Assembly: GCF_011250555.1 (NCBI RefSeq)
Contig: NZ_JAANMZ010000002.1
Span: forward strand, 280,019-344,018
Source: Bacillus sp. MM2020_4
GTDB lineage: Bacteria > Bacillota > Bacilli > Bacillales > Cytobacillaceae
DNA length: 64,000 nt
Direction: 5' to 3'
The number at the start of each line of letters is the position of its first letter. Within the stretch, counting starts at the first letter, position 1. This document shows positions 10,055 through 19,887 of the stretch, one piece after another. Under the pieces are notes generated by a model that saw only the letters and a program-made list of their open reading frames with translations, made no database searches and was not told the origin of the DNA. The position numbers were made by a program, and so were the translations under genes.

Positions 10055-11599
10055 ATGTCAAAGTTTTTAAAGGGGACTTTTATCCTATTAGTTGCCGGTT
10101 TCGTCACAAGAGTGCTTGGCTTTATTTATCGCATTGTCCTTGCACGCAGTATTGGTGAAGAAGGCGTCGGCTTATATATGATGGCATATCCAACATTTAT
10201 TCTAATGGTAACCATCACGCAATTAGGACTTCCGGTAGCCATTTCGAAAAATATTGCCGAGGCGGAAGCCAGAAGGGATTATGCTGAAATCAAAAAAATC
10301 CTAGTTGTTTCCCTCGCAATCACTGTGGGATTATCGGCCATTATTACGCCTGCCTTATTCTTACTTGCACCCATTTTATCGACAACATTGTTTACGGACC
10401 AAAGGACGTATTGGCCATTGATTGCCATTGCACCAGCATTGCCGATTATCGCTGTTTCCTCAGTCATTAGGGGTTACTTCCAAGGAAAACAAAATATGCG
10501 CCCATCGGCCATTTCGCAGATTTTAGAGCAGGTTGTCAGAATAACCTTAATTGCTACTGCAACAAAAACCTTTCTGCCATATGGAGTAGAATATGCAGCT
10601 GCAGCAGCAATGGGGGCCTCAGTCTTAGGTGAATTACTTTCACTCATTTATTTAGTAACCACATTTAAATTAAAGAAGCGATTTAGGGTCAGAAAGAATT
10701 TCTTTCAATATGTTCATAAAGGCAAGCGAACATTCAAAGAATTAATGGAGATAGCCCTGCCCACAATGGGGAGCAGGATGATTGGTTCGATTGCTTGGTT
10801 TTTTGAGCCTATTGTCGTTGCCCACAGTCTGGCAATTGCCGGCGTCATTGCTGTCAATGCAACAAAACAGTATGGGTCACTAACCGGCTATGCCATGCCG
10901 CTGTTAATGCTGCCATCATTTATTACCTTTTCATTATCGACATCACTTGTCCCAGCCATCAGCGAAGCTAATTCCAAAAATAATCAAAAATTAATTGAAT
11001 ACCGCCTGCAGCAGGCATTACGTTTTGTTTTTTTAACTGGCGGACTAGCTGTTATCGTTCTCTATGTATTGGCGGACCCGCTCATGCAGCTTATGTATGG
11101 CTCTACTAAAGGCGCCTATTTTATCCGTATCATGGCCCCATTCTTTTTGTTTTATTATTATCAAGGTCCACTGCAAGCTGTTTTACAAGCATTAAACCTT
11201 GCTAGAGCGGCGATGATCAATAGCCTCATTGGCGCCGTGGTCAAAACGGCTGTTATTTTTTTACTTGCTTCCCAGCCCGGCTTCGGAATTACAGGGGTAG
11301 CGCTTGGCATTCTTGTCGGCTTTGTATTGGTCACGATTCTTCACTTTGCTACCGTATTGAAAAAAGTCGCCTTTTCAATTTATGTCCGCGACTATCTGAA
11401 AGGATTTCTAGTGATGGGGGGATCAGGTTGGTTAGGGTATTGGATCTTCGAGAATGTCTTGGTAAATGGCCACCTAGTACTAAGAGTATTAACAGCAGCA
11501 ACCGCAATGGCCATAACATATTTCATCATGTTAGTTGTATTCCGCCTAATTAAAAAGGATGAGCTAAGCCGGATTCCATGGATTGGCCATCTATTTTAA
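10055..11599 (+). CDS. spoVB: Stage V sporulation protein B, lipid-linked precursor flippase family
   Basis: The 514-residue polytopic protein of the MOP/MurJ superfamily begins MSKFLKGTFILLVAGF, has about 14 hydrophobic segments, and carries the SpoVB-type stretches YRIVLARSIGEEG and ALPIIAVSSVIRGYFQG. SpoVB is needed for spore cortex synthesis and is thought to move lipid-linked peptidoglycan precursors across the outer forespore membrane. The frame has an upstream GTG at 10043, but AAGGTGG overlaps that codon and is properly spaced from the ATG at 10055. It is monocistronic, with a sigma-E-like promoter before it and a shared terminator after it. Confidence 0.93.
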   Translation: MSKFLKGTFILLVAGFVTRVLGFIYRIVLARSIGEEGVGLYMMAYPTFILMVTITQLGLPVAISKNIAEAEARRDYAEIKKILVVSLAITVGLSAIITPALFLLAPILSTTLFTDQRTYWPLIAIAPALPIIAVSSVIRGYFQGKQNMRPSAISQILEQVVRITLIATATKTFLPYGVEYAAAAAMGASVLGELLSLIYLVTTFKLKKRFRVRKNFFQYVHKGKRTFKELMEIALPTMGSRMIGSIAWFFEPIVVAHSLAIAGVIAVNATKQYGSLTGYAMPLLMLPSFITFSLSTSLVPAISEANSKNNQKLIEYRLQQALRFVFLTGGLAVIVLYVLADPLMQLMYGSTKGAYFIRIMAPFFLFYYYQGPLQAVLQALNLARAAMINSLIGAVVKTAVIFLLASQPGFGITGVALGILVGFVLVTILHFATVLKKVAFSIYVRDYLKGFLVMGGSGWLGYWIFENVLVNGHLVLRVLTAATAMAITYFIMLVVFRLIKKDELSRIPWIGHLF

Positions 11600-11606
11600 A
11601 GTAAAA

Positions 11607-11640
11607 AAGAAGACAGGCTGATTTTTAAGCGTGTCTTCTT
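11607..11640. terminator. Bidirectional terminator between spoVB and the DUF421 gene
   Basis: AAGAAGACA pairs with TGTCTTCTT around a 16-base loop, between convergent genes. The right arm touches the DUF421 stop codon region. Confidence 0.65.
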
Positions 11641-12301
11641 AGTATTCATCCTGTAAATCAATGAAGAACTTCCCATTTTCGTAACTGCAAAAGGAAATTT
11701 TCTTTACATCTCGATAGCCCTTTTTTTTCAATTCTTGGCGAAGCCAAAGATTTGTTTTATTTATCCTTTTCAAATTTTCCTCTTCAATATTACCATCTAA
11801 TATTAATGGAATAGTAATATCCCCCTGTTTCCCATCTTCTTTACTGCTTTTCAACTTTTCAATGACAGATAGACTTCCAGATGATTCTAAGATGGCAAAC
11901 TCCACATCTGCAATACTGCGAATATCCTTCTCGCGAAGCTGTGTCATTAAATCATCAAAATTGTACCGCTGCTTCCGCATTGCATGTTCATCAATCTTTC
12001 CGCGATTAATAATAATACTCGGTCGGCCATCAACCATGTCACGAAATTTTTTACTTTTTAGTGAAAGGAGTGCGAGTGAGACCTGAACAAGCATTAAGAG
12101 CACCATGGGCAGAATGGTATGAAACAACGGGGAATGAACTTTTTCAATCGACACAACCGCCATTTCACCAATCATGATGAAAACGACAAGATCTAGGATG
12201 CTTAATTCACCAATTTCCCTTTTCCCCATTAACCGAAAAATAACAAGGATTAGTAAATAGAAAAACAAAGTTCGAAACACAATCGTGAAATAATCTGACA
12301 C
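11639..12301 (-). CDS. yrbG: DUF421 (YetF/YrbG-family) membrane protein
   Basis: The 220-residue protein has three N-terminal membrane helices (about residues 5-85) with the family signature LMGKREIGELSILDLVVFIM, then a cytoplasmic DUF421 domain containing IINRGKIDEHAM and NLWLRQELKKKGY. Bacillus YetF paralogs are linked to spore membrane properties and germination, but the function of YrbG is not established. AAGGGG lies 8 bases before the GTG at 12301 (MSDYFTIVF), which is preferred over the ATG at 12328. The position opposite spoVB matches B. subtilis yrbG. Confidence 0.88.
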   Translation of the reverse strand: MSDYFTIVFRTLFFYLLILVIFRLMGKREIGELSILDLVVFIMIGEMAVVSIEKVHSPLFHTILPMVLLMLVQVSLALLSLKSKKFRDMVDGRPSIIINRGKIDEHAMRKQRYNFDDLMTQLREKDIRSIADVEFAILESSGSLSVIEKLKSSKEDGKQGDITIPLILDGNIEEENLKRINKTNLWLRQELKKKGYRDVKKISFCSYENGKFFIDLQDEY

Positions 12302-12534
12302 AGCTGTCGCCCCTTTTTTAACATTCAAATTTATTGTTTGTATTGCTGAATGAAAAATGAGAGGAATTAAATTCCATAACCTTTAGAAGCCAGTAAAATA
12401 GAGAAATTTTTATTCTACTTTTTGTCCGCCTTGAATACGCTTGTACTAGGAAAGAAACTTGCATGTTAGGCCCGGCCAACAGTCAATCAACTACCTATCA
12501 CACAGGCCTAAAGCTTTGAAGGGGGAGAGTTAAA

Positions 12535-12927
12535 ATCGAATCGAAAAGCTTTGGTACATCCATTTTGTACGGATTAATTTTTATTTTTGCTTTTGCTGTA
12601 ATTTGCAGCCTTATTTTTGCTTTTATTCTCAGATTTACGTCAGCTCGGGAAGGCTCGGTTCAGTATGTCATTACGGCTTTATCATTCATTGGACTATTTG
12701 GAGGCGGCTTTCTTTCAGGAGGAAAGCGAAAAGAAAAAGGCTGGCTTATTGGTGGAATAACAGGGCTCATTTACTCATTCGTGGTATTTTTATTTCAATA
12801 TCTTGGGTTTGACCGCTTATTTGACGCGGAACAAGTCATTTATCATACCTGCTATACCTTAATCGCGATGATGGGTGGCATTTTAGGAGTGAATATTGCC
12901 ACAAATAATTCCCGACGATCAGCATAG
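12535..12927 (+). CDS. yrzE: TIGR04086-family membrane protein (YrzE-like), probable AUC start
   Basis: The small protein has four predicted membrane helices and a GGFLSGGKRKEKGW loop typical of TIGR04086 proteins, which have no established function. The nearest conventional start in frame is TTG at 12565 (120 residues), but it has no ribosome binding site and would cut the first helix. GGGGGAG at 12521-12527 is 7 bases before an ATC codon at 12535, and translation from there gives an N-terminus of the form (M)ESKSFGTSILYG that looks natural for the family. I therefore place the start at ATC; an ATG-to-ATC sequence error is the alternative. The position between the DUF421 gene and yajC matches B. 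subtilis yrzE. Confidence 0.75.
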   Translation: MESKSFGTSILYGLIFIFAFAVICSLIFAFILRFTSAREGSVQYVITALSFIGLFGGGFLSGGKRKEKGWLIGGITGLIYSFVVFLFQYLGFDRLFDAEQVIYHTCYTLIAMMGGILGVNIATNNSRRSA

Positions 12928-12930
12928 AAA

Positions 12931-12957
12931 AAGGAAGCCATGCAAAATGGCTTCCTT
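12931..12957. terminator. Bidirectional terminator between yrzE and yajC
   Basis: AAGGAAGCCAT pairs perfectly with ATGGCTTCCTT around a 5-base loop, between convergent genes. Confidence 0.8.
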
Positions 12958-12963
12958 AATTTA

Positions 12964-13254
12964 TTACTTTGATAGACTAACCCCTTCACCGGCGCCAGCT
13001 TCTGTGACTTCACGAATAGCATTGCGGTCATATGTAAGACGACTGCCGTCTCCACATTTAATCACGACTTTATTATCATCAATCGAGTCGATAAAACCAT
13101 GTAAACCACCAATCGTGACGATTTTATCACCCTTTTTCAATTCGTTCTGCATACTTTGAACCTTTTTTTGGCGCTTTTGCTGCGGACGAATCAATAGGAA
13201 ATAAAATAACACAAACATTAATATTAATGGAACGATTGTACCCAAACCTTGCAT
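12964..13254 (-). CDS. yajC: Preprotein translocase subunit YajC
   Basis: The 96-residue protein has one N-terminal membrane helix followed by the family motif YFLLIRPQQKRQKK and the beta-rich region GDKIVTIGGLHG. YajC associates with SecDF and the Sec channel. The ATG is preceded by AAAGGAGGGAAACAAG. It is the last gene of the ruvA-ruvB-queA-tgt-yajC run, with a terminator immediately after the stop codon. Confidence 0.96.
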   Translation of the reverse strand: MQGLGTIVPLILMFVLFYFLLIRPQQKRQKKVQSMQNELKKGDKIVTIGGLHGFIDSIDDNKVVIKCGDGSRLTYDRNAIREVTEAGAGEGVSLSK

Positions 13255-13283
13255 CTTGTTTCCCTCCTTTCAAAAAGTATCTA

Positions 13284-14438
<1,155 letters not shown>

Positions 14439-14457
14439 CTAATGTTGCGACGCTCCT

Positions 14458-15486
14458 TTAGATGATGAACATCGCATCGCCAAAGCTGAAAAATCGATAG
14501 CGCTCCTCCACAGCCGTATTATAGGCATGCAAAATATTTTCTCTACCCGCTAAAGCACTAACAAGCATGATTAAGGTTGATTTAGGCAAATGAAAATTGG
14601 TAATCATGCCATCAATTGCCTTAAATTCATACCCCGGATAAATAAAAATACTTGTCCAGCCGCTTCCTTCAGTGAATTGCCCATCATTTTGGGAGGCAAT
14701 GGTCTCCAAGGTTCTCGTCGAAGTGGTCCCGACAGTAATAATTCTCCCACCAGTACTTCTTACCTCATTAAGTAAGCGGGCTGTTCCATCTGTTACCGTA
14801 TAAAATTCGGAATGCATATCATGCTCAAGGACATCATCGACACTTACAGGACGGAAAGTACCAAGCCCCACATGGAGTGTAATAAAGGCGATATGAACAC
14901 CCAGTTCTTTTAATTCCTGAAGCAACCCCTCAGTAAAATGGAGTCCTGCTGTTGGGGCTGCCGCTGAACCTGGTTCGCGGGCGTAGACTGTCTGATACCG
15001 ATCACGATCATCTAATTGCTCTTTTATGTACGGCGGCAGCGGCATTTCCCCCAATTGGTCAAGTACTTCGTAAAAGATGCCTTCGTAATTGAAATCCAAT
15101 ATTCTACCACCATGGTCCTCTGTCGCGGTGCAAACCGCTGTCAAAAGGCCATCACCAAAAACAAGCTTGGTTCCTTCCTTCACTCGCTTAGCCGGTTTGA
15201 TAAGTGTTTCCCACTGATCGCCTTCAAGTTGTTTCAATAAAAGGACTTCAATTTTAGCACCGGTATCCTCTTTCACACCAAAAAGGCGTGCGGGTAATAC
15301 CTTGGTATCATTTAAGACAAGGCAATCCCCTTCACGCAAATACTTGGTAATATCTTTAAATACTTCATGCTTGATCTCGCCTGTTTGTTTATTCAACACC
15401 ATTAATCGACTGTCTGTCCGATTTTTAAGTGGAACTTGTGCAATTAATTCTTCAGGTAAGTGAAAATCAAATAAATCTACTTTCAT
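14458..15486 (-). CDS. queA: S-adenosylmethionine:tRNA ribosyltransferase-isomerase
   Basis: The 342-residue protein starts [17 protein letters not shown] and contains the family signatures [22 protein letters not shown] and [17 protein letters not shown]. QueA transfers and rearranges the ribose of SAM onto preQ1 in tRNA to make epoxyqueuosine. It lies between ruvB and tgt. The small yrzS-like gene that B. subtilis has nearby is absent from the 30-base gap to ruvB. Confidence 0.97.
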   Translation of the reverse strand: MKVDLFDFHLPEELIAQVPLKNRTDSRLMVLNKQTGEIKHEVFKDITKYLREGDCLVLNDTKVLPARLFGVKEDTGAKIEVLLLKQLEGDQWETLIKPAKRVKEGTKLVFGDGLLTAVCTATEDHGGRILDFNYEGIFYEVLDQLGEMPLPPYIKEQLDDRDRYQTVYAREPGSAAAPTAGLHFTEGLLQELKELGVHIAFITLHVGLGTFRPVSVDDVLEHDMHSEFYTVTDGTARLLNEVRSTGGRIITVGTTSTRTLETIASQNDGQFTEGSGWTSIFIYPGYEFKAIDGMITNFHLPKSTLIMLVSALAGRENILHAYNTAVEERYRFFSFGDAMFII

Positions 15487-15516
15487 ATTATGACATCCTA
15501 ATCTGTTATAAAATGT

Positions 15517-16518
15517 TTACGGGGCAGGGATCTCCATGCCAAAGTGCTGGTACACAGCCGCTGTAACTATCCTGCCGCGCGGTGTTCTTTGCAGGAAGCC
15601 TATTTGCAATAAATACGGTTCATACACATCTTCAATGGTTTCAGATTCTTCGCCAATGGAAGCGGCAATGGTATCTAGGCCAACAGGTCCGCCACGGAAT
15701 TTTTCGATAATTCCCTTTAAAAGTTTATGGTCAATATGATCAAGTCCAAGTCGGTCGACCTGGAGCAGTTCAAGTGCCTCTCTTGCAAGGGCAAGGTCAA
15801 TTGTACCATTTCCCCTAACTTGGGCAAAATCTCTCACTCTGCGAAGGAGACGATTGGCAATCCTTGGAGTTCCCCTTGCTCTCCTGGCAATTTCGGCGGC
15901 AGACGGTATATCAATTTCCGTTCCGAACAACTCGGCTGTTCTGATGACAATATTTTTTAACTGATCTTCTTTATAATACTCGAGCCGGCTTAAAACTCCA
16001 AATCTGTCCCGTAACGGGGCTGATAAGGAGCCTGCCCTCGTTGTTGCGCCGACAAGTGTAAACGGCGGGAGGTCGAGGCGAACGGACCTGGCACTTGGTC
16101 CCTTGCCAATCACAATATCAAGGCAAAAGTCCTCCATCGCCGGATAAAGTACCTCTTCAATTGTCCTTTGCAGCCGGTGAATTTCATCGATAAACAACAC
16201 ATCTCCAGGCTCTAAGGCCGTTAGAATCGCTGCTAAATCACCGGGCCTTTCAATGGCTGGACCAGAGGTGGTTCGAATATTCACACCCATTTCATTGGCA
16301 ATAATAACGGCTAATGTGGTCTTCCCTAGTCCAGGTGGTCCATAAAGGAGTACGTGGTCTAACGTTTCCTTGCGAAGCCTTGCTGCCTGTATAAAAATTT
16401 CAAGGTTTTCCTTGACCTGATTTTGGCCAATATATTGCTTTAAGGTTTGAGGTCTGAGACTTTGTTCAATACTAATCTCACTTTCGTTCACTTCACTAGA
16501 AATAATCCGCTCATCCAT
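15517..16518 (-). CDS. ruvB: Holliday junction branch-migration ATPase RuvB
   Basis: The 333-residue AAA+ protein has Walker A ([11 protein letters not shown], about 60-70), Walker B (FIDEIHRL), sensor 1 (GATTRAG), the arginine-finger region (PLRDRFG), and a C-terminal winged helix. The RuvB hexamer drives branch migration with RuvA during recombination. The start has AGGTGATAATTC before ATG. It follows ruvA by 10 bases. Confidence 0.98.
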   Translation of the reverse strand: MDERIISSEVNESEISIEQSLRPQTLKQYIGQNQVKENLEIFIQAARLRKETLDHVLLYGPPGLGKTTLAVIIANEMGVNIRTTSGPAIERPGDLAAILTALEPGDVLFIDEIHRLQRTIEEVLYPAMEDFCLDIVIGKGPSARSVRLDLPPFTLVGATTRAGSLSAPLRDRFGVLSRLEYYKEDQLKNIVIRTAELFGTEIDIPSAAEIARRARGTPRIANRLLRRVRDFAQVRGNGTIDLALAREALELLQVDRLGLDHIDHKLLKGIIEKFRGGPVGLDTIAASIGEESETIEDVYEPYLLQIGFLQRTPRGRIVTAAVYQHFGMEIPAP

Positions 16519-16528
16519 GAATTATCAC

Positions 16529-17140
16529 CTATTTTAAAAGCCGCTGGAGGGCTTTTTTAATGTATTGATCGGTCGAAAGCTGTTCTTTTCTTAGTTCAGG
16601 TGAAATCTTTTTAATTTCCTTTTCCGAATAGCCTAGTGCCTTTAATGCAAGCATTGCTTCATCAAAGGCTACATGACTTGCTGCCGTTGATTGCTGAAAT
16701 GTATCGGCATTAAATAGGTTCGGGAAGTAATCCGGCACAATATCCTGCAATTTTCCTTTTAAGTCAAGAATCATTTGCCGGGCCGTCTTTTTACCCACTC
16801 CAGGGAATTTCACCAAGAAGCTTTCATCTTCATTCTCAATCGCTGCGACCACTTGCTGAACCTCTCCGGAAGCTAGGATAGCGAGTGCTCCTTTTGGCCC
16901 AATCCCAGAAACATTTAATAGTTTTGTAAACAGCCTCTTCTCTTCTCTTGTTTCAAAGCCGTAAAGAGCCAAAATGTCTTCGCGAACGTAGTGATAGGTA
17001 AACACCGTTACCAGTGTTTCCATTTTACCGGTATAAATAAACGGATTCGGCGTGGCAATTTGATAGCCAATCCCGTTATTTTCAATAACAATATACTCCG
17101 GACCTACAAACTCTACAGTTCCTTTTATAAATTCATACAA
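16529..17140 (-). CDS. ruvA: Holliday junction branch-migration protein RuvA
   Basis: The 203-residue protein has an N-terminal OB domain ([20 protein letters not shown]), helix-hairpin-helix motifs ([16 protein letters not shown] and [14 protein letters not shown]) and a C-terminal RuvB-binding domain ([16 protein letters not shown]). It binds the four-way junction as a tetramer. The start is TTG with GGGGAGAG 7 bases upstream. Confidence 0.97.
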   Translation of the reverse strand: MYEFIKGTVEFVGPEYIVIENNGIGYQIATPNPFIYTGKMETLVTVFTYHYVREDILALYGFETREEKRLFTKLLNVSGIGPKGALAILASGEVQQVVAAIENEDESFLVKFPGVGKKTARQMILDLKGKLQDIVPDYFPNLFNADTFQQSTAASHVAFDEAMLALKALGYSEKEIKKISPELRKEQLSTDQYIKKALQRLLK

Positions 17141-17224
17141 TCTATTTCTCTCCCCAAAGTTTCACTAAATTCCATTCTACCATACAAATTTAAGGGAGTT
17201 GAAGAATTCGCCTATTGATTTTAG

Positions 17225-17262
17225 CAAAAAAAACAGGCTGATGTATTGAAATCAGTCCGTTT
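17225..17262 (-). terminator. Terminator of bofC
   Basis: On the minus strand ACGGACTGAT pairs with ATCAGCCTGT (one mismatch) around an 8-base loop, followed by eight T residues. It lies about 12 bases past the bofC stop. Confidence 0.75.
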
Positions 17263-17273
17263 AGGTTATTCTT

Positions 17274-17816
17274 CTATTCTTTTTTTACGGAATAGGGCTT
17301 AAATGTTTCTAAAACTTGAACGTACTGGTCCTTTGACTTTATCGGGATACCTTTAATCAGTTCTTCCTGCTTTTTGCTTTCAAGCTTCAAAATATCTATT
17401 TGAAAAAAAGATTGAATGATTCGGGATTGACCAGGTCTTCCATTAAAAATGGTCAGTATCCCGTCCTCCGTCACACCAAAAAATCCATTTGCTTTCAGCA
17501 ATGGTGATATATCATCTACTTGTTGTCGAAAAACAAAGGTCGATTCATCAATATCTGTAAGCTGCCACTGGTCATATTTTGCCCAAAAATTCTCCATTGA
17601 CCAACTTGTCTCGTGAATGACTTCCTGACTAATTTCACCATCAAGATAGACTCTTTCTAAAATGACCGTCATTGTAAGTGGCTGTGCTCGATGATTATCC
17701 TGTTGTGCAGCAGCGCCGTACATCAACATTCGGGGGGCACTGCCGATAAACATGAAGAGAATAACAGCAGTTACGGCTAGTAAAAACCGGTTCATCGCTA
17801 TCCAGCTGGCCCTCAT
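17274..17816 (-). CDS. bofC: Forespore intercompartmental-signalling protein BofC
   Basis: The 180-residue protein has an N-terminal signal or anchor helix (about 8-28) and the BofC C-terminal domain, recognised by SPLLKANGFFGVTEDGIL and FNGRPG. In B. subtilis BofC is made in the forespore and restrains SpoIVB, the protease that triggers sigma-K activation by SpoIVFB (encoded at 28656-29522). The start at ATG 17816 has AGAGGTGA upstream; an upstream GTG at 17825 overlaps that site. The position next to ruvA agrees with B. subtilis. Confidence 0.9.
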   Translation of the reverse strand: MRASWIAMNRFLLAVTAVILFMFIGSAPRMLMYGAAAQQDNHRAQPLTMTVILERVYLDGEISQEVIHETSWSMENFWAKYDQWQLTDIDESTFVFRQQVDDISPLLKANGFFGVTEDGILTIFNGRPGQSRIIQSFFQIDILKLESKKQEELIKGIPIKSKDQYVQVLETFKPYSVKKE

Positions 17817-17902
17817 GTTACTCACCTCTTATTGTTAAAAATTGAACAATCTTTACAATCCTAGTTTAGCCTTATTTTGCCTTTTTATCCGATAGGAAAT
17901 AA

Positions 17903-18067
17903 GAAAAGCGAAAGCGCCCTGGTCAGCGGCGTATGACCTGGAGTGCTCCAACTGAGATAAAGGAAACACGAAGAGCCGGAGGCGATTCGATGTTGACTTA
18001 TCGTAGGGCGGAGAGCGAAGGACACTAGCCGCTAGGGCGCTGAAGCTAGACAATTCTCGAAGCCGAA
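17903..18067. repeat. Dispersed palindromic repeat, copy B
   Basis: This is nearly identical to copy A at 1026-1189. It starts GAAAAGCGAAAGCGCCCT and ends near AGCCGAA, with complementary ends (AGCGCCCT...AGCGGC against GCCGCTAGGGCGCT). It fills most of the 311-base gap between coxA and bofC. Any reading frame inside it is chance. Confidence 0.8.
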
Positions 18068-18089
18068 ATTTATACTTTCTTATCTCTTA

Positions 18090-18123
18090 AGAAAAGCGAA
18101 AGCGCCTTGGCACTTCCGCCTTT
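18090..18123. repeat. Fragment of the dispersed repeat
   Basis: GAAAAGCGAAAGCGCC recurs 22 bases after copy B and runs into the coxA 3' end region. It repeats only the first 16 bases of copy B, so it looks like a remnant. Nothing else is visible in the remainder of this gap. Confidence 0.5.
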
Positions 18124-18127
18124 CTTA

Positions 18128-18820
18128 TTACTTTCCACCTTTGTTTCGCTGAATATCATTTTCAGAATTCCGGTCACGGCCAATGGCGCCTTCATCCGTG
18201 AAGACGGTTACTTCTCTTCCTTTTGCATAAGGTTTCACCGCATTCTTTATGGCTCTTTTTGTATCAGCTGCTTTACTGTTATCTTGTAATTTCACCGAAA
18301 CAATGACTGTATTTCCGTAAGCAACAGATCGTACATCTTGAACATTATCGATCGCCGCTACTTTGTTTCGAATTTTATTAGAAAAATCATCTTGGAAATT
18401 CGGATTCGTCGCCACTCCGGTATTTCCCATATTCGTACTCAAATGACCGTGATAATTCATATCACTCGTGCTAAACCGATTGTCACGTTGGAAAAAGTTG
18501 CGATCCTTCTTGGCTAACGGGGTCGTGGGATTTTTAGGATTTCCGTTTTCGTCTCTAGTTTGCATTTGCCGACTATTTTCTTCGTTAATGACCTGATCCT
18601 CGTCCCCAAGGGTGTGATCCATCATTTCCGTGATTGCACCATCATTATCCCTGATTAACTCGTTACCATTATTAGGGTGGTTTTCATTGGAGTAATATCC
18701 GATTGGCCGTGCTAGGTTGTTTTTTTCATTCACTCCTGCACGATTATTATCACTTGCACATCCCGCCGCACCTATCAGAAAGAATGCGGACAGAGGAATC
18801 ATCCACTGTTTTTTGTTCAA
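18128..18820 (-). CDS. coxA: YhcN/YlaJ-family sporulation lipoprotein, CoxA-like
   Basis: The 230-residue protein has a lipoprotein signal with lipobox IGAAGC (Cys about 21), a low-complexity Asn/Asp-rich middle, and a C-terminal YhcN/YlaJ domain (DFSNKIRNKVAAIDNVQDV, then VIVSVKLQDN). Its place in the safA cluster matches B. subtilis coxA, whose product is associated with the spore cortex. The start is TTG with GAGGGGG 8 bases upstream. That site lies in a stem described separately. The symbol rests on synteny. Confidence 0.82.
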   Translation of the reverse strand: MNKKQWMIPLSAFFLIGAAGCASDNNRAGVNEKNNLARPIGYYSNENHPNNGNELIRDNDGAITEMMDHTLGDEDQVINEENSRQMQTRDENGNPKNPTTPLAKKDRNFFQRDNRFSTSDMNYHGHLSTNMGNTGVATNPNFQDDFSNKIRNKVAAIDNVQDVRSVAYGNTVIVSVKLQDNSKAADTKRAIKNAVKPYAKGREVTVFTDEGAIGRDRNSENDIQRNKGGK

Positions 18821-18830
18821 GCGAAAAACC

Positions 18831-18889
18831 CCCTCGTAACAATCTGAGCATTTAAAACATGCTCATGTATAGCTTGTTAATTTCGAGGG
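18831..18889 (-). promoter_or_regulatory. Nested hairpin covering the coxA ribosome binding site
   Basis: On the minus strand CCCTCG (18889-18884) pairs with CGAGGG (18836-18831). AACAA/TTGTT and TGAGCAT/ATGCTCA pair inside it. The outer right arm overlaps the coxA GAGGGGG site at 18829-18835 and is followed by TTTTT. It could act as a terminator between the kinase gene and coxA, or limit coxA translation. Confidence 0.45.
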
Positions 18890-18897
18890 TATTTCAT

Positions 18898-19887
18898 TCA
18901 TTTCACTTTTTCCTGTAACTGGTCAATAAACTGTTTCCTGGAGTAAAACTGACTGAGGGATAAATCCATTACCTGCCTCAATTTTATCTGATCGGTATAC
19001 AATTTTTCGCGAATCAATCGGTTCCATTCACGAAAAACATCAGCGGGGTAGGCTAAGGCATATAAAAATGCTTCCTCCTGTAAATAGTTGCGAATCTGCT
19101 TTAACCCAGAAAGTTTTCCAAATGACCAGTCAATAAATGGCAAAATTCTATTGGCATATTGTACATAATCAAATGACGGGGGACCGACACTAATTAAATC
19201 AAAATCAATTAAATGTAACTTTCCATTTTTATCACATAAAAAATTATGGTGGGCTACATCTCCGTGGAGGATCACTAAAGGCTCTTGTTTAAAAAAGCTG
19301 CGGTGCTTTTCCATCCCCGCTAATGACCATTCCCCCCATGATATCATTTCAGAGATAAATGGATCGTTTATAAAATATTTTAGAAAGGGGAGATGATTGG
19401 AAAAAATATGGAGCCGCTCTGTCCATTTTTCTACTAGATGACCTCTTGGGATCAATGTGCGATAGCGGGATTCAAATGTTGCCGTAGTTTGGTGAAATTG
19501 TTCTAAAAGGTCAATCCCTTCTTGACGGTTTTTCTGTGATTGAAAAGTAAAAGCTGTTCGATGAGGGTAAATGTATTCGATACAACCAAAGTAGGTTCCT
19601 TCAAAAAATAGCTGTTCCTTTACAGAAGGAGCTAAAAATCTATACGTTTGTAAAAATCCTTCTTTCCTTAGGGTTGTGGTAAATGCCTCCTGGATCTTTA
19701 GTTTGTTATTGGAATGATACCCTTTGAGAATGTAAGTATGTTTGTCAGTCATTAATAAAAAAACAGAATTTCTTAAAAGAGAAAACTCAATGATTTCTTC
19801 ATAAAACTGCGATTGAAAATAAGAGAAGAGACGATCAAAATAATCATCGTCTCCTTTTTGGTTAACTGACCTATTAATTGCTTTCAT
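18898..19887 (-). CDS. CotS/YutH-like phosphotransferase (spore coat kinase family)
   Basis: The 329-residue protein belongs to the choline/aminoglycoside-kinase-like superfamily that includes the Bacillus coat proteins CotS, YutH and YsxE. The catalytic HGDVAHHN and metal-binding LIDFD motifs are intact, in contrast to YsxE in this window. Substrate is unknown. It lies between safA and coxA, which are adjacent in B. subtilis, so a coat or cortex role is a reasonable inference. The frame opens at 19938, but the ATG at 19887 (MKAINRSV) overlaps the safA 3' end by 14 bases and is the likely coupled start. Confidence 0.75.
   Translation of the reverse strand: MKAINRSVNQKGDDDYFDRLFSYFQSQFYEEIIEFSLLRNSVFLLMTDKHTYILKGYHSNNKLKIQEAFTTTLRKEGFLQTYRFLAPSVKEQLFFEGTYFGCIEYIYPHRTAFTFQSQKNRQEGIDLLEQFHQTTATFESRYRTLIPRGHLVEKWTERLHIFSNHLPFLKYFINDPFISEMISWGEWSLAGMEKHRSFFKQEPLVILHGDVAHHNFLCDKNGKLHLIDFDLISVGPPSFDYVQYANRILPFIDWSFGKLSGLKQIRNYLQEEAFLYALAYPADVFREWNRLIREKLYTDQIKLRQVMDLSLSQFYSRKQFIDQLQEKVK

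Noticed and set aside
17853..18053. Minus-strand frame of 66 codons
   Set aside because: It lies inside the dispersed repeat and has no start signals.
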